From: Alphaproteobacteria bacterium
GTDB lineage: Bacteria > Pseudomonadota > Alphaproteobacteria > Sphingomonadales > Sphingomonadaceae
Direction: 5' to 3'
Length of the DNA: 15,078 nucleotides
Assembly: GCA_018830415.1 (NCBI GenBank)
Contig: JAHJSJ010000042.1
Location: forward strand, 1-15,078
Made by a program: the position numbers and the translations under genes. Below, piece by piece: positions 6,159 to 14,668 of the stretch. Position 1 is the first letter of the stretch. Each line of letters starts with the position of its first letter. The notes beneath the pieces were generated by a model that saw only the letters and a program-made list of their open reading frames with translations, had not been told where the DNA came from and did no database searches.

Positions 6159-8279
6159 ATGTATTCCAAAGCTCTTCGCGGGGCGGCCTTGCTGGCGTCC
6201 TGCCCGATTTTCGCTATCCAGCCCGCGTCTGCGCAAGTTGCGGCCAATCCGAACGAGACAGACGCGGTGCTGACCGACACCATCGTCGTCACCGCGACCA
6301 GCGATCGACCCATCACTCAGGACGGTCTGACCCCGCCCGAACAGATCGCGCTGCCTGCCGATGCCGTTGCGATTGCGGCCCGCACACCCGGAGGAGCGCT
6401 CATCGGCAATGGCGCGCTGTCGGGACAACTGTCTTACCGCGGCCTGGCTGGCGAGCGGGTTCTCGGGCGTGTCAACGGGCAGAGGTTTGCAACCGGTGGT
6501 CCCAATGCGATGGATCCGCCGTTGCACTACGCGCCTTCGATTCTGGTTGATCGCATCGAAATCGCGCGCGGCGTCCCGCCGGTTTCCCAAGGCCCGGCCC
6601 TCGCCGGAGCCGTCAACGCCCAACTGGCAGAGGTAGAATTCACCGACAGCGCAGCAGCAAGCCCGCAGGCACGCTTTGCCAGCCAGTATCGCAGCGTCGA
6701 TGACAGTTATGCCGTCGGCGGGATCGCCGGTGTCGCAAACGAACGCTGGCGCTTTGGCGTTATCGCCAGCCGGGAGGAAGGCGATGACTATGAGTTTCCC
6801 GGCGGCATAGCCGTAGGCACATCGTTCGAGCGCAACCTCTACGGGGCACATGCGGGGTTCCGCGCCGGACCGGGTGAATTGTTCGTGGAATATCGGCGGA
6901 GCGAAACCGATCCGACCGGCAATCCGCCTTTCGCGCTCGACATTGTCTATTTCAATACTGACTTCGTGCAGGGCGGTTATCGTGGGCAAATCACAAATGA
7001 CCTGCATCTCGACATCCGGCTTGGTCATGTGGCGATCCGGCACCTGATGGACAATCAGACAATCAGGCAGCCTGCTGCTTCCCCGGCGCAGGCACGCGCG
7101 ACCTTCGCAGATGCCGATACCAGCACCGCAGAGGCTTCACTGCGCTTCGGCACGACCAGATCCTATGTCCAGCTCGGCGCGGACGCAGAACTGACCGACA
7201 AATTCGTGACGATCACCAACCCGGCTAATGCAGCCTTCTTCATCGATTCTCAGCCCAATGTTCAATCCGAACGGCTGGGAGCCTTTGCCCAATGGCGCGA
7301 TGCCGTGGGTGACTTAGAATTCGAATTGGGTGCAAGGGTGGATCGCACCGATCAGTCAGCAGGCATTCCGCAATTGGGGACAGCTGTTCCTGCGGGACCA
7401 CGCGGGCTGGCGACGGCCTTCAGTGCAGCTGATCGTGACAATGTCGAAACAACATTCGATGGCGTGTTGCGGGCATGGTTGCCGCTTGGCGATCTGATGC
7501 CGCGTGTCACGCTCGCGCGCAAAACCCGCGTACCGAGCCTGCTCGAACGGTTCGGCTGGCTGCCGACCGAGGCAAGCTTCGGCCTTGCCGACGGCAATAT
7601 CTATGTCGGAAATCTGGACCTTGAGCCGGAAACCGCCTGGGTCGCCGAAGTCGGCTTCGACCTTGAAACGGACATGTTCTCCCTGCGGCCCACGGTGTTT
7701 TATCGCAGGGTCGACAATTTCGTCCAGGGCGTGCCGGCGGATGGAACAGTCGGCGTGATCGACAGCCCGGTTGAAATGATCGCGGCAATGAGCGGCGATA
7801 CCACCCCACTCCGCTTCGACAACGTCGATGCGGAACTCTACGGTGCGGATCTCGATTTCAGCATTCGTCCGATCAATCAGATCGAAATCTCGGGGACCGC
7901 GAGCTTTGTTCGCGGCAAGCGCCGGGATATCGATGACGATCTCTATCGCATCGCTCCGCCCAATATGCGCCTGTCGGCGGTTTGGCAGCAAGATCGCCTG
8001 TCATTCGGCGCGGAACTGTTCGCAGCAGCCTCGCAAGACCGGGTCTCTCTCTCAAACGATGAGGAGACGAGCGAATCGTACGCGGTCGTCGGTCTGTTCG
8101 GCCGGTATCGCGTTACCGATGGAATAGCCATCGAGGCTGGGGTCGAAAACCTCTTCGATGAGGAATACCAGCCGCATCTTTCCGGGCGCAGCCGCGTCGG
8201 CCTCTCTGATGTGCCGGTTGGCGAGCGCCTGCCAGGTGCAGGCCGGGGCGGATGGGTGCGTTTAGTGACCCGGTTCTGA
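6159..8279 (+). CDS. TonB-dependent outer-membrane receptor, OprC/NosA copper class
   Basis: The 706-residue protein has a signal peptide ending near ASAQ (residue 26). A TonB-box-like segment TDTIVVTA lies at 39-46, a plug domain spans about 50-160, and a 22-strand-type barrel ends in the aromatic VRLVTRF. The plug contains NAMDPPLHY at 116-124, matching the MDPP motif of copper receptors OprC and NosA. A barrel loop carries RHLMDNQTIR at 294-303. From memory, OprC binds copper with a CxxxM plus HxM set. Here the second part is intact (H295, M297) and M118 is present, but the cysteine position is G114. The receptor imports a ligand into the periplasm using TonB energy, with copper or a copper complex the best guess. 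It follows the H/M-rich DUF2946 protein and converges on the kinase gene across a terminator. Shine-Dalgarno is weak (GAGAA). Length agrees with the family. Confidence 0.94.
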   Translation: MYSKALRGAALLASCPIFAIQPASAQVAANPNETDAVLTDTIVVTATSDRPITQDGLTPPEQIALPADAVAIAARTPGGALIGNGALSGQLSYRGLAGERVLGRVNGQRFATGGPNAMDPPLHYAPSILVDRIEIARGVPPVSQGPALAGAVNAQLAEVEFTDSAAASPQARFASQYRSVDDSYAVGGIAGVANERWRFGVIASREEGDDYEFPGGIAVGTSFERNLYGAHAGFRAGPGELFVEYRRSETDPTGNPPFALDIVYFNTDFVQGGYRGQITNDLHLDIRLGHVAIRHLMDNQTIRQPAASPAQARATFADADTSTAEASLRFGTTRSYVQLGADAELTDKFVTITNPANAAFFIDSQPNVQSERLGAFAQWRDAVGDLEFELGARVDRTDQSAGIPQLGTAVPAGPRGLATAFSAADRDNVETTFDGVLRAWLPLGDLMPRVTLARKTRVPSLLERFGWLPTEASFGLADGNIYVGNLDLEPETAWVAEVGFDLETDMFSLRPTVFYRRVDNFVQGVPADGTVGVIDSPVEMIAAMSGDTTPLRFDNVDAELYGADLDFSIRPINQIEISGTASFVRGKRRDIDDDLYRIAPPNMRLSAVWQQDRLSFGAELFAAASQDRVSLSNDEETSESYAVVGLFGRYRVTDGIAIEAGVENLFDEEYQPHLSGRSRVGLSDVPVGERLPGAGRGGWVRLVTRF

Positions 8280-8288
8280 AGAAAGGAC

Positions 8289-8323
8289 AACGACCGGGGC
8301 ATCTTGCCCTTGCCCCGGTCGTT
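8289..8323. terminator. Bidirectional hairpin terminator between convergent genes
   Basis: AACGACCGGGGC (8289-8300) and GCCCCGGTCGTT (8312-8323) form a perfect 12-bp stem with an 11-base loop. The hairpin sits between the receptor stop at 8279 and the kinase stop at 8323-8325. Downstream is mildly T-rich in both directions (TTCAATCTTT on plus, GTCCTTTCTT on minus). Its position and symmetry fit a shared intrinsic terminator. Confidence 0.85.
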
Positions 8324-9693
8324 CAATCTTTGCGGATTTCGCTGTCAAGTCGGCACGTTACCGTGGCAACCAATCCCAATTCTCCGTTCAGGATCTCAAG
8401 CTCAGCTCCCATCGCGTCAGCAATGTCGCGCGCTATCGCCAGCCCGAGGCCCGCACCCGGCTTGGTCGTATCAAATCGCGAACCGAGCAGAAAAGCATCC
8501 TCGATCTCTGCCGAAGTCATACCCGGGCCGTCGTCGCTGATGCGGGCGGTCACGACCCCATCGCTGCCGCAAACAAAGGTGAGCTCGACTTTGCTGCGCG
8601 CCCATTTGCCCGCATTGTCGAGCAGAATGGACAGGAGCTCGGAATAATCGACGGCGTCGACCGGCAATGTGGCCTGGTCACAATTGGCTGAAACCAAAGA
8701 GAAGCTCTTGTCGGGATGCAGCCTTTCCATCGCTCGTAATATCGGTACTGCAACCTCTGGCAATCGAACCGTGCGTGCAGCATAGGGCTTTCCAGATGAT
8801 GATCGCGCTCGTGCGAGCTGGTATCCGATCTGCTGCTCCATTGCCTTGCTCTGCTCCAGCAGAACCGTGGCTGCGTGCGAACAATTTGGTTCTTCCGCCA
8901 GGCGTTCGGCTTCATCGGTGATGATCGCCAGCGGCGTGCGCAGGGAGTGTGCAAGATTTCCAGCTTGCACACGGGCGCGGGCGACCATGTCCGCGTTCTG
9001 GTGAATATAGGCATTGAGATCGTTCACGAGAGGCGCAATTTCCGCCGGATATTTGCCTTCCAGCTCGGCCGCCTCACCGCGCCTCAATCGCGCAGTCGCT
9101 TTTGCAAGGCGATCGAGTGGATGCAGTCCGAACCCAATGATAGCAAGGCCGGTCGCTAGGAGAAGGCTGCCCAGCCCCGCCAGCCAGATCGTCAGGTCCC
9201 GCGTGAAACCATCGATCAACCGGTCCAGTTCGCTTTGATCGGTGGCGATCACATAGTGGACCTCCGCACCATCCGGCGCTGGCTCGGTGAAACCATATGT
9301 GATGGCCGGCCCGGTTGGCCCACTATCGAGTGTATGCAGGATTTGCGGTGATTGGGCCACTTTTGGGTCAAGGCTGCCCCTGGTCATTGACCGGGATCGC
9401 AGTGGTTCATGATCCTTAGCTGTGATTTGCCAATAGAAACCGGACAGCGGCACTTCGTAGCGCGGATCGGAAAGCGGTCGGGTCAGCGTGATGCTGCCAT
9501 CATCATCGAAAGAGGTAAGATGCGCCAATTCACGCACGTGGACTTCAAGTTCTTCGTGGTAGGACTGCTCGATATGGGCGCTGAATATGCCCACCGCCGA
9601 AAACCAGATCGCGCTCACACCCAGAGCCACCCACACAGTGATCGCAAGGAGAAAGCGCAGTCGCAGGCTGCCGGGAACAGGGAGCCTGCTCAT
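8323..9693 (-). CDS. Sensor histidine kinase, PhoQ/CusS-like
   Basis: The 456-residue inner-membrane kinase has a first membrane helix at about 12-36, a periplasmic sensor domain at about 40-166 and a second helix at about 167-190. A short HAMP-like linker and a dimerisation helix follow, with the phospho-accepting H249 in AHSLRTPLAII. The ATPase domain has N360 in LLDNAGKWA, D388-G391 in SDDGPGM and the G-box GAGLGLAIA at 413-421. The AHSLRTPLAII form is common in PhoQ-like kinases. The periplasmic part contains several histidines, notably H40, H46, H52 and H58 in the membrane-proximal helix, which could be metal ligands. The start overlaps the regulator stop (ATGA), so the pair is one operon. 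The gene order suggests it senses periplasmic metal and controls the divergent efflux operon; copper is the likeliest signal. Confidence 0.94.
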   Translation of the reverse strand: MSRLPVPGSLRLRFLLAITVWVALGVSAIWFSAVGIFSAHIEQSYHEELEVHVRELAHLTSFDDDGSITLTRPLSDPRYEVPLSGFYWQITAKDHEPLRSRSMTRGSLDPKVAQSPQILHTLDSGPTGPAITYGFTEPAPDGAEVHYVIATDQSELDRLIDGFTRDLTIWLAGLGSLLLATGLAIIGFGLHPLDRLAKATARLRRGEAAELEGKYPAEIAPLVNDLNAYIHQNADMVARARVQAGNLAHSLRTPLAIITDEAERLAEEPNCSHAATVLLEQSKAMEQQIGYQLARARSSSGKPYAARTVRLPEVAVPILRAMERLHPDKSFSLVSANCDQATLPVDAVDYSELLSILLDNAGKWARSKVELTFVCGSDGVVTARISDDGPGMTSAEIEDAFLLGSRFDTTKPGAGLGLAIARDIADAMGAELEILNGELGLVATVTCRLDSEIRKD

Positions 9694-10346
9694 TTTTCGA
9701 ACCGGTAGCCCATACCGCGCAAGGTGACGATCCGATCGCGCCCGATCTTGCGCCGCAAGCGACCAACCAGTACTTCGACTGTATTGGGTGCGCGCTCGCT
9801 ATCGAGTTCGTAGAGATCGTCGAGAATATCGGTTTGTGACAGCACTTGTCCTGCACGGCGCATGAAGAGATGAAGAAGACGGAACTCCTGACGGCTGAGC
9901 GAAAGCGGTTTAGCCCCAAGCCCGGCCGTCCGTGCGAGAGTATCCAGCCGCAAGTTCCCCCGTTCGATCACGCTGCTGCGCGCCCCCTCCTGACGCCGGA
10001 ACAGCGCGTTGAGCCGAGCGAGCAACTCCTCGAAACGGACAGGCTTTACCACGAAGTCGTCAGCTCCCGCATTGAGGCCTTCAACCTTGTCCTGCCAGCT
10101 GCCACGTGCAGTGAGAATCAGGATCGGCGTCTCGATCCGCGCATTGCGCCAGTGCCGCAGCAATTGGAGACCATCGCCATCAGGCAGGCCGAGATCGAGA
10201 ATGATTGCAGACATGCTGTCGAGATCTGGCCAGTCCTCCGCCTCGCTGAAGCCTGCCGCTAGCTCGACTGCGAAATCGGCCCCGCGCAGACGCTCGCTGA
10301 GCCGCGGGCCGAGTTCGATATCGTCTTCCACCAGGAGCAGTCGCAT
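9690..10346 (-). CDS. OmpR/PhoB-family response regulator
   Basis: The 218-residue two-domain protein has a receiver domain (1-115) with acidic D8 and D9, phosphorylation site D51 in ILDLGLPDGDG, T79 and K101 in VVKPVRF. A winged-helix DNA-binding domain spans about 125-218 and ends in the classical TLRGMGYRFEK. All residues needed for phosphotransfer are present. It is transcribed with the kinase, whose start overlaps its stop. It lies divergent to the RND efflux operon, with a palindrome in between resembling sites of CusR/CopR-type regulators, so regulation of that operon is likely. No good ribosome binding site precedes the ATG at 10346. Confidence 0.96.
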   Translation of the reverse strand: MRLLLVEDDIELGPRLSERLRGADFAVELAAGFSEAEDWPDLDSMSAIILDLGLPDGDGLQLLRHWRNARIETPILILTARGSWQDKVEGLNAGADDFVVKPVRFEELLARLNALFRRQEGARSSVIERGNLRLDTLARTAGLGAKPLSLSRQEFRLLHLFMRRAGQVLSQTDILDDLYELDSERAPNTVEVLVGRLRRKIGRDRIVTLRGMGYRFEK

Positions 10347-10402
10347 AGGGAAATACTCTTATTTCGGGCGATTTGGGTGAGCGACAATCATCGCCTTCGA
10401 AA

Positions 10403-10439
10403 CTGACAGCAAGCTGCCAAACTGACAAGTTGTTGTCAG
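10403..10439. promoter_or_regulatory. CusR/CopR-like box with an extra upstream half-site
   Basis: CTGACAA (10422-10428) and TTGTCAG (10433-10439) form a perfect 7-bp inverted repeat with a four-base centre. A further CTGACA copy at 10403-10408 lies 19 bases upstream in direct orientation, and both copies are preceded by AA. From memory, the E. coli CusR site is TGACAA-NN-TTGTCA, so the arms match and only the spacer differs. The element is in the 115-bp region between the regulator gene and the RND operon. I see no convincing -10 between the box and the adaptor start, so which gene it serves, or both, cannot be decided by eye. Confidence 0.65.
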
Positions 10440-10461
10440 GTTCATGCGTCATTGGGACAAC

Positions 10462-11544
10462 ATGCGTTCCCGCTCTCTCGCCTCGCTTGCCGCTCTGGCT
10501 GCCTTTGCCATGCTCTCGGCCTGTTCCGATTCCGCTGAAGAGGTAACCGCCGTTGATGCGGGTGCGGACCCGCTGGCGGGTCTTGAGATCGAGGCGGTAG
10601 AAGCAACCGAGCTTGCGAACGTGCCCATCGGCAATGTGCCGGGCACAATTGTTTTTCCGCCAGAAGCGCGCGTGGCAGTGACCGCGCCGTTCCCCGGTGC
10701 GGCGGTGCGTGTCTACGTTGTCGAAGGACAATTCGTGCGCCGCGGGCAGGCGCTGGCGTTGGTCCGTGCGGCGGAGCCGGTGCAGATACGCGGCGCGTTG
10801 GCGCGGGCGCAATCCGAGGTCGGGCTTGCCGAAGCACGCGCCAGACGGCTCAATCAATTGGCCGAAGAAGGAATTATTGCAGCTTCGCGCGCGGATGAGG
10901 CCAATGCAGCACTGGCACAGGCCCGGGCCAGCCTGTCTGAACAGCGCGGGCTGGCATCGCTTGGCGGTGTCGGGCCTGAAGGGGCCATGACACTTAGCGC
11001 TCCCATTTCAGGCCGGGTGTCTCATGTGGGGGTCGTCACAGGTGGGCCGGTCGACCTTATGGAAGCTCCTTTCGTCGTCGAAGCCGAAGGAGCCTATCAG
11101 ATCGAGATGCAGCTGCCCGAGCGGCTCGCCAGAGTGGTTCGCCCGGGAATGCCGGTAGAAGTCTCGCTGCCAACCGAGGGTGATGAACCGTTGCTCACAG
11201 GCGGGCAGATCCTCGCAGTCTCCCCCTCCATCGATCCTGCGACAAGGTCTGTCCTTGCTCGCGCCAGCATCAGCGCTGCCCCGGGGATTGTCGCGGGGCG
11301 CAATGTCAGCGTTACTATCGCTGGCACCGGCGGCGCGAGCGGTATCTCCATCCCTGCCAATGCCGTGACCAGGATTGGCGGCGTGGATCATGTTTTCGTG
11401 CGCGAAGGGCAGACCTATCGACCGCGTGCAGTCGTGGTGATTGCCACCAGCCGCGAGCAGGCGGTGATTTCCAAGGGGCTTCAGGCTGGCGATGTTGTTG
11501 CCGCCTCAAGCATCGCGGAACTCAAGGCCATGAGCGCGGAGTAA
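10462..11544 (+). CDS. RND efflux periplasmic adaptor lipoprotein (HlyD/CzcB-like)
   Basis: This 360-residue membrane-fusion protein links the inner-membrane RND pump with the outer-membrane channel. It starts with a lipoprotein signal peptide whose lipobox LSAC places the modified cysteine at residue 21. A barrel-sandwich half follows (VTAPFPGAAVRVYVVEGQFVRRG at about 73-95), then a helical hairpin rich in A, R and E (about 110-160), the returning lipoyl half (LSAPISGRVSHVGVV) and a beta-barrel with PGMPVEV. I prefer the ATG at 10462 over 10444 because it keeps the 5' end clear of the palindrome, has GGGA just upstream and gives a compact signal peptide. The mature N-terminus is acidic and lacks the methionines or histidines that bind metal in CusB or some CzcB proteins. 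Its stop is six bases before the pump gene. Confidence 0.93.
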   Translation: MRSRSLASLAALAAFAMLSACSDSAEEVTAVDAGADPLAGLEIEAVEATELANVPIGNVPGTIVFPPEARVAVTAPFPGAAVRVYVVEGQFVRRGQALALVRAAEPVQIRGALARAQSEVGLAEARARRLNQLAEEGIIAASRADEANAALAQARASLSEQRGLASLGGVGPEGAMTLSAPISGRVSHVGVVTGGPVDLMEAPFVVEAEGAYQIEMQLPERLARVVRPGMPVEVSLPTEGDEPLLTGGQILAVSPSIDPATRSVLARASISAAPGIVAGRNVSVTIAGTGGASGISIPANAVTRIGGVDHVFVREGQTYRPRAVVVIATSREQAVISKGLQAGDVVAASSIAELKAMSAE

Positions 11545-11550
11545 CACCGA

Positions 11551-14500
11551 ATGCTGCGTACTCTTGTCGAAAAAGCGCTGTCGATGCGCCTCGCGGTTAT
11601 CGGCATGGCGCTGGTGCTGGCCGGAATTGGGGCTTGGTCCTTCTCCAGACTGCCAATTGACGCCTTCCCCGATATCAGCACCACCCAGGTCAAGATCATC
11701 CTCAAGGCCCCCGGCATGACCCCGGAAGAGGTCGAAAGCCGGGTGGTGACCCCGATCGAGATGGAGATGCTGGGCATTCCCGAGCAGACTGTTCTTCGCT
11801 CGGTCGCCAAGTATGCGATTGCCGATATCACCATCGATTTCAAAGACAGCACCGATATTTATTGGGCACGGCAGCAGGTCACAGAACGGCTCAATGCCGT
11901 GATGGGCGACATGCCCGCCACGGTTGAGGGCGGCCTTGCGCCGATCTCCACGCCGCTCTCCGAAATGTTCATGTTCACGCTCGAAGGCCCGCAATCGCTG
12001 GCCGAGAAGCGCCGCGTTCTGGACTGGACGATCCGCCCGGCATTGCGCACCGTACCCGGCGTTGCCGACATGAATGCGCTGGGCGGCTTCGTTGAAACCT
12101 TCGAAGTGGCACCCAACAGCGCCGCCCTCGCCTCTGCCGGACTATCCACCGCCGACCTCGCCGATGCCATCGAAATGAGCAATCGCAATGACGGGGCCGG
12201 ACGCCTGACCAATGGCGAGGAATCGCTGATCGTAAGGTCAACCGGGGCGATCAGCACGCTGGAGGATTTGGCAGCCGTGGTCGTCAGAGCAGAAAATGGC
12301 GCGATAGTCCGCGTCGGCGATGTCGCCGAGGTTCGTGCAGGCAGCCTCACCCGCTATGGGGCCGTCAGCAAGAACGGCACCGGTGAAGCCGTGCAGGGAC
12401 TGGTGATCGGCTTGCGCGGTGCGGATGCGAGCGAGATCGTAGACGGCGTCAAACAGCGGCTCGAAGAAATCCAGCCGAGCCTGCCCGACGGGATGAGCGT
12501 GGAGGTTTTCTATGACCGTTCGGACCTGATTGAGCGAGCGGTCGGCACAGTGGAAACCGCGCTGCTGGAGGCCACTGTGCTGGTCGTCATTCTCCTGCTG
12601 CTGTTCCTTGGCGATCTGCGGGCCTCGGTCATTGTGGCCCTCGCTTTACCGATGGCAATGCTTTTGACTTTCATCTTCATGCAGGCGATCGGGCTCAGCG
12701 CCAATCTGATGAGCCTTGGCGGGCTTGCTATCGCTGTTGGCATATTGGTCGATGGTGCCGTGGTCGTCGTCGAGAACGTTGTCGAGCGATTGTCCGATCC
12801 CAAACATGCCGGCAACAGCAAGCTGCATAGCATCTTCATTGCCGCCGCCGAAGTGGCCAAGCCTGTTGCATCAGGCCTTGCGATTATTGCGCTGGTGTTC
12901 CTGCCGTTGCTGACGCTGGAGGGACTGGAAGGAAAACTGTTCAGCCCGGTCGCGCTTACTATCGTCCTGGCGCTTGGCTCGGCTCTGGTACTGTCCCTGA
13001 CGCTGATCCCCGTGCTTGCCTTCTATTTGCTCAAGGTGAAGCCTCAGGCTGACGGGAGCCACCACGAACCGTGGCTTATGCGCAAGATTTCGCCGCGTTA
13101 TTCCGCCGCGCTATCGTGGTCCTTTGAACACAAGAAGCGTGTCTTCGCGGTCGCCGGTATTGGCCTGGCTCTCGCGGCGGGGGCCTACAGCATCACCGGC
13201 AAGACCTTCCTTCCGGTGATGGATGAAGGCTCGATTATCGTGCAGCTCACCAAGCTTCCGTCGATCTCGCTCGATCATAGTGTCGAAGGCGACATGCGGG
13301 TGCAGCGCGCTATTCTCGAGCAGGTGCCGGAAGTCGAGGCAGTGATCGCCCGCGCCGGCTCCGATGAACTTGGTCTCGATCCGATGAGCCCCAATGAAAC
13401 CGACAGCTTCCTGCAATTGAGACCGCGCAGCGAATGGCGCGTGCAGGACAAGGAGTGGCTGCTGGACGAATTGCGGACCGTGATGGAGCAGTTCCCCGGC
13501 ATCGAGCCGACGTTCACCCAGCCGATCGATATGCGCACTTCCGAAATGCTGACCGGTGCGCGCGGCGACCTTGCCATCAAGCTGTTCGGGCCGGATCTCG
13601 ACGAGCTGTCGCGCCTCGCCGGAGAGATACAGACGCGGCTGGAAACCATCGAAGGTACGAGCGAGGCCATGACCGTGGCCAATGATCAGGTCGATTACCT
13701 TCTCATCGATATCGACCGCGTTGCCGCCGGGCGCGTAGGAATGCCGGTGTCAGAACTGCAGGACATGATGCGCGCGCAGGTCGAAGGCGTGCGCACGGGC
13801 GTGGTTGCCGACGGCATACGCCGCGTGCCCATCGTGCTGCGCGGTGAAGGATCGACCGCGCTGACATCGCAAGGCTTTGCAGATCTGGTCTATCGCGCGC
13901 CTTCGGGCCAGTTGGTCCGGGCCAGCGATGTCGCGCAAATCAGCCAGATCGAGGGGCCAGTAAAGCTGGAACACGAGGATGGGTCGCGCTTTGCAATGGT
14001 GCAGGCATTCGTCTCAGGCCGCGATCTGGTCGGCTATGTCGAAGATGCACGGGCCGATATCGCCGCCAATGTGACCTTGCCACAGGGCTACCGGCTGGAA
14101 TGGGGCGGCCAGTTCGAGAACCAGCAGCGCGCCTCGGCCCGTCTGATGGTGGTGCTGCCGATTTCCATCCTGCTGATCTTCGCCATTCTCTATTTTACCT
14201 TGGGCTCGGTGCGGGCTTCCCTATTGATCCTCACCAACATTCCCTTTGCGGTGGTAGGGGGCATGATCGCACTCGCGGTCTCTGGCGAGTATCTTTCCGT
14301 CCCGGCTTCGGTTGGCTTCATCGCCCTGCTGGGTATCGCGGTTCTCAATGGCCTGGTTATGGTGACCTATTTCCGCCAGCTGCGGGAGGAAGGCATGCCG
14401 CTTTCGGAAGCCGTTCGGCGCGGGGCCGAGCGCCGGTTGAGGCCGGTTCTGATGACTGCCAGCATCGCCGCTTTCGGACTTGTCCCCCTTCTGTTTGCGA

Positions 14501-14667
14501 CCGGGCCAGGATCGGAAATCCAGAAACCGCTCGCCATCGTCGTCATCGGCGGTCTGGTGTCGGCCACTCTTCTGACACTGATACTGCTGCCGATCCTTTA
14601 CGAACGCTTCGGCGAGAATGCTGCAGAACGTGCGGCCGGCGATGTTCTGCATCCGGTGGAGGATTGA
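11551..14667 (+). CDS. Heavy-metal efflux RND pump (CzcA/CusA family)
   Basis: The 1038-residue inner-membrane proton antiporter exports metal ions from the periplasm and/or cytoplasm. It has the full RND plan: first helix at about 12-32, porter domain to about 330, helices 2-6 at about 334-495, a second porter domain (about 555-860) and the final helices (about 865-1017). The family markers SRLPIDAFPDIS (32-43) and ATVEGGLAPISTPLSE (123-138) are clear. Helix 4 reads LAIAVGILVDGAVVVVEN (392-409), with D401 and E408 for the proton path. The extra Asp of CzcA (DFG) is replaced by A395, as in CusA. By hand alignment the three CusA substrate methionines are not kept: D581 (M582 next to it), a K/E pair near 634, and E665 (M666 next to it). 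The gene has a CGGAG site nine bases upstream and sits between its adaptor and channel genes. Confidence 0.96.
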   Translation: MLRTLVEKALSMRLAVIGMALVLAGIGAWSFSRLPIDAFPDISTTQVKIILKAPGMTPEEVESRVVTPIEMEMLGIPEQTVLRSVAKYAIADITIDFKDSTDIYWARQQVTERLNAVMGDMPATVEGGLAPISTPLSEMFMFTLEGPQSLAEKRRVLDWTIRPALRTVPGVADMNALGGFVETFEVAPNSAALASAGLSTADLADAIEMSNRNDGAGRLTNGEESLIVRSTGAISTLEDLAAVVVRAENGAIVRVGDVAEVRAGSLTRYGAVSKNGTGEAVQGLVIGLRGADASEIVDGVKQRLEEIQPSLPDGMSVEVFYDRSDLIERAVGTVETALLEATVLVVILLLLFLGDLRASVIVALALPMAMLLTFIFMQAIGLSANLMSLGGLAIAVGILVDGAVVVVENVVERLSDPKHAGNSKLHSIFIAAAEVAKPVASGLAIIALVFLPLLTLEGLEGKLFSPVALTIVLALGSALVLSLTLIPVLAFYLLKVKPQADGSHHEPWLMRKISPRYSAALSWSFEHKKRVFAVAGIGLALAAGAYSITGKTFLPVMDEGSIIVQLTKLPSISLDHSVEGDMRVQRAILEQVPEVEAVIARAGSDELGLDPMSPNETDSFLQLRPRSEWRVQDKEWLLDELRTVMEQFPGIEPTFTQPIDMRTSEMLTGARGDLAIKLFGPDLDELSRLAGEIQTRLETIEGTSEAMTVANDQVDYLLIDIDRVAAGRVGMPVSELQDMMRAQVEGVRTGVVADGIRRVPIVLRGEGSTALTSQGFADLVYRAPSGQLVRASDVAQISQIEGPVKLEHEDGSRFAMVQAFVSGRDLVGYVEDARADIAANVTLPQGYRLEWGGQFENQQRASARLMVVLPISILLIFAILYFTLGSVRASLLILTNIPFAVVGGMIALAVSGEYLSVPASVGFIALLGIAVLNGLVMVTYFRQLREEGMPLSEAVRRGAERRLRPVLMTASIAAFGLVPLLFATGPGSEIQKPLAIVVIGGLVSATLLTLILLPILYERFGENAAERAAGDVLHPVED

Positions 14668-14668
14668 G

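Noticed and set aside
6135..7043. Long minus-strand frame (302 codons) opposite the TonB receptor
   Set aside because: It lies fully antisense to a receptor with clear signal peptide and motifs, its translation shows no family features, and it is a typical antisense frame in GC-rich DNA.
10180..10857. Minus-strand frame of 225 codons across the regulator-adaptor junction
   Set aside because: It crosses the intergenic palindrome and overlaps two well-supported genes, with no domain or ribosome binding site.
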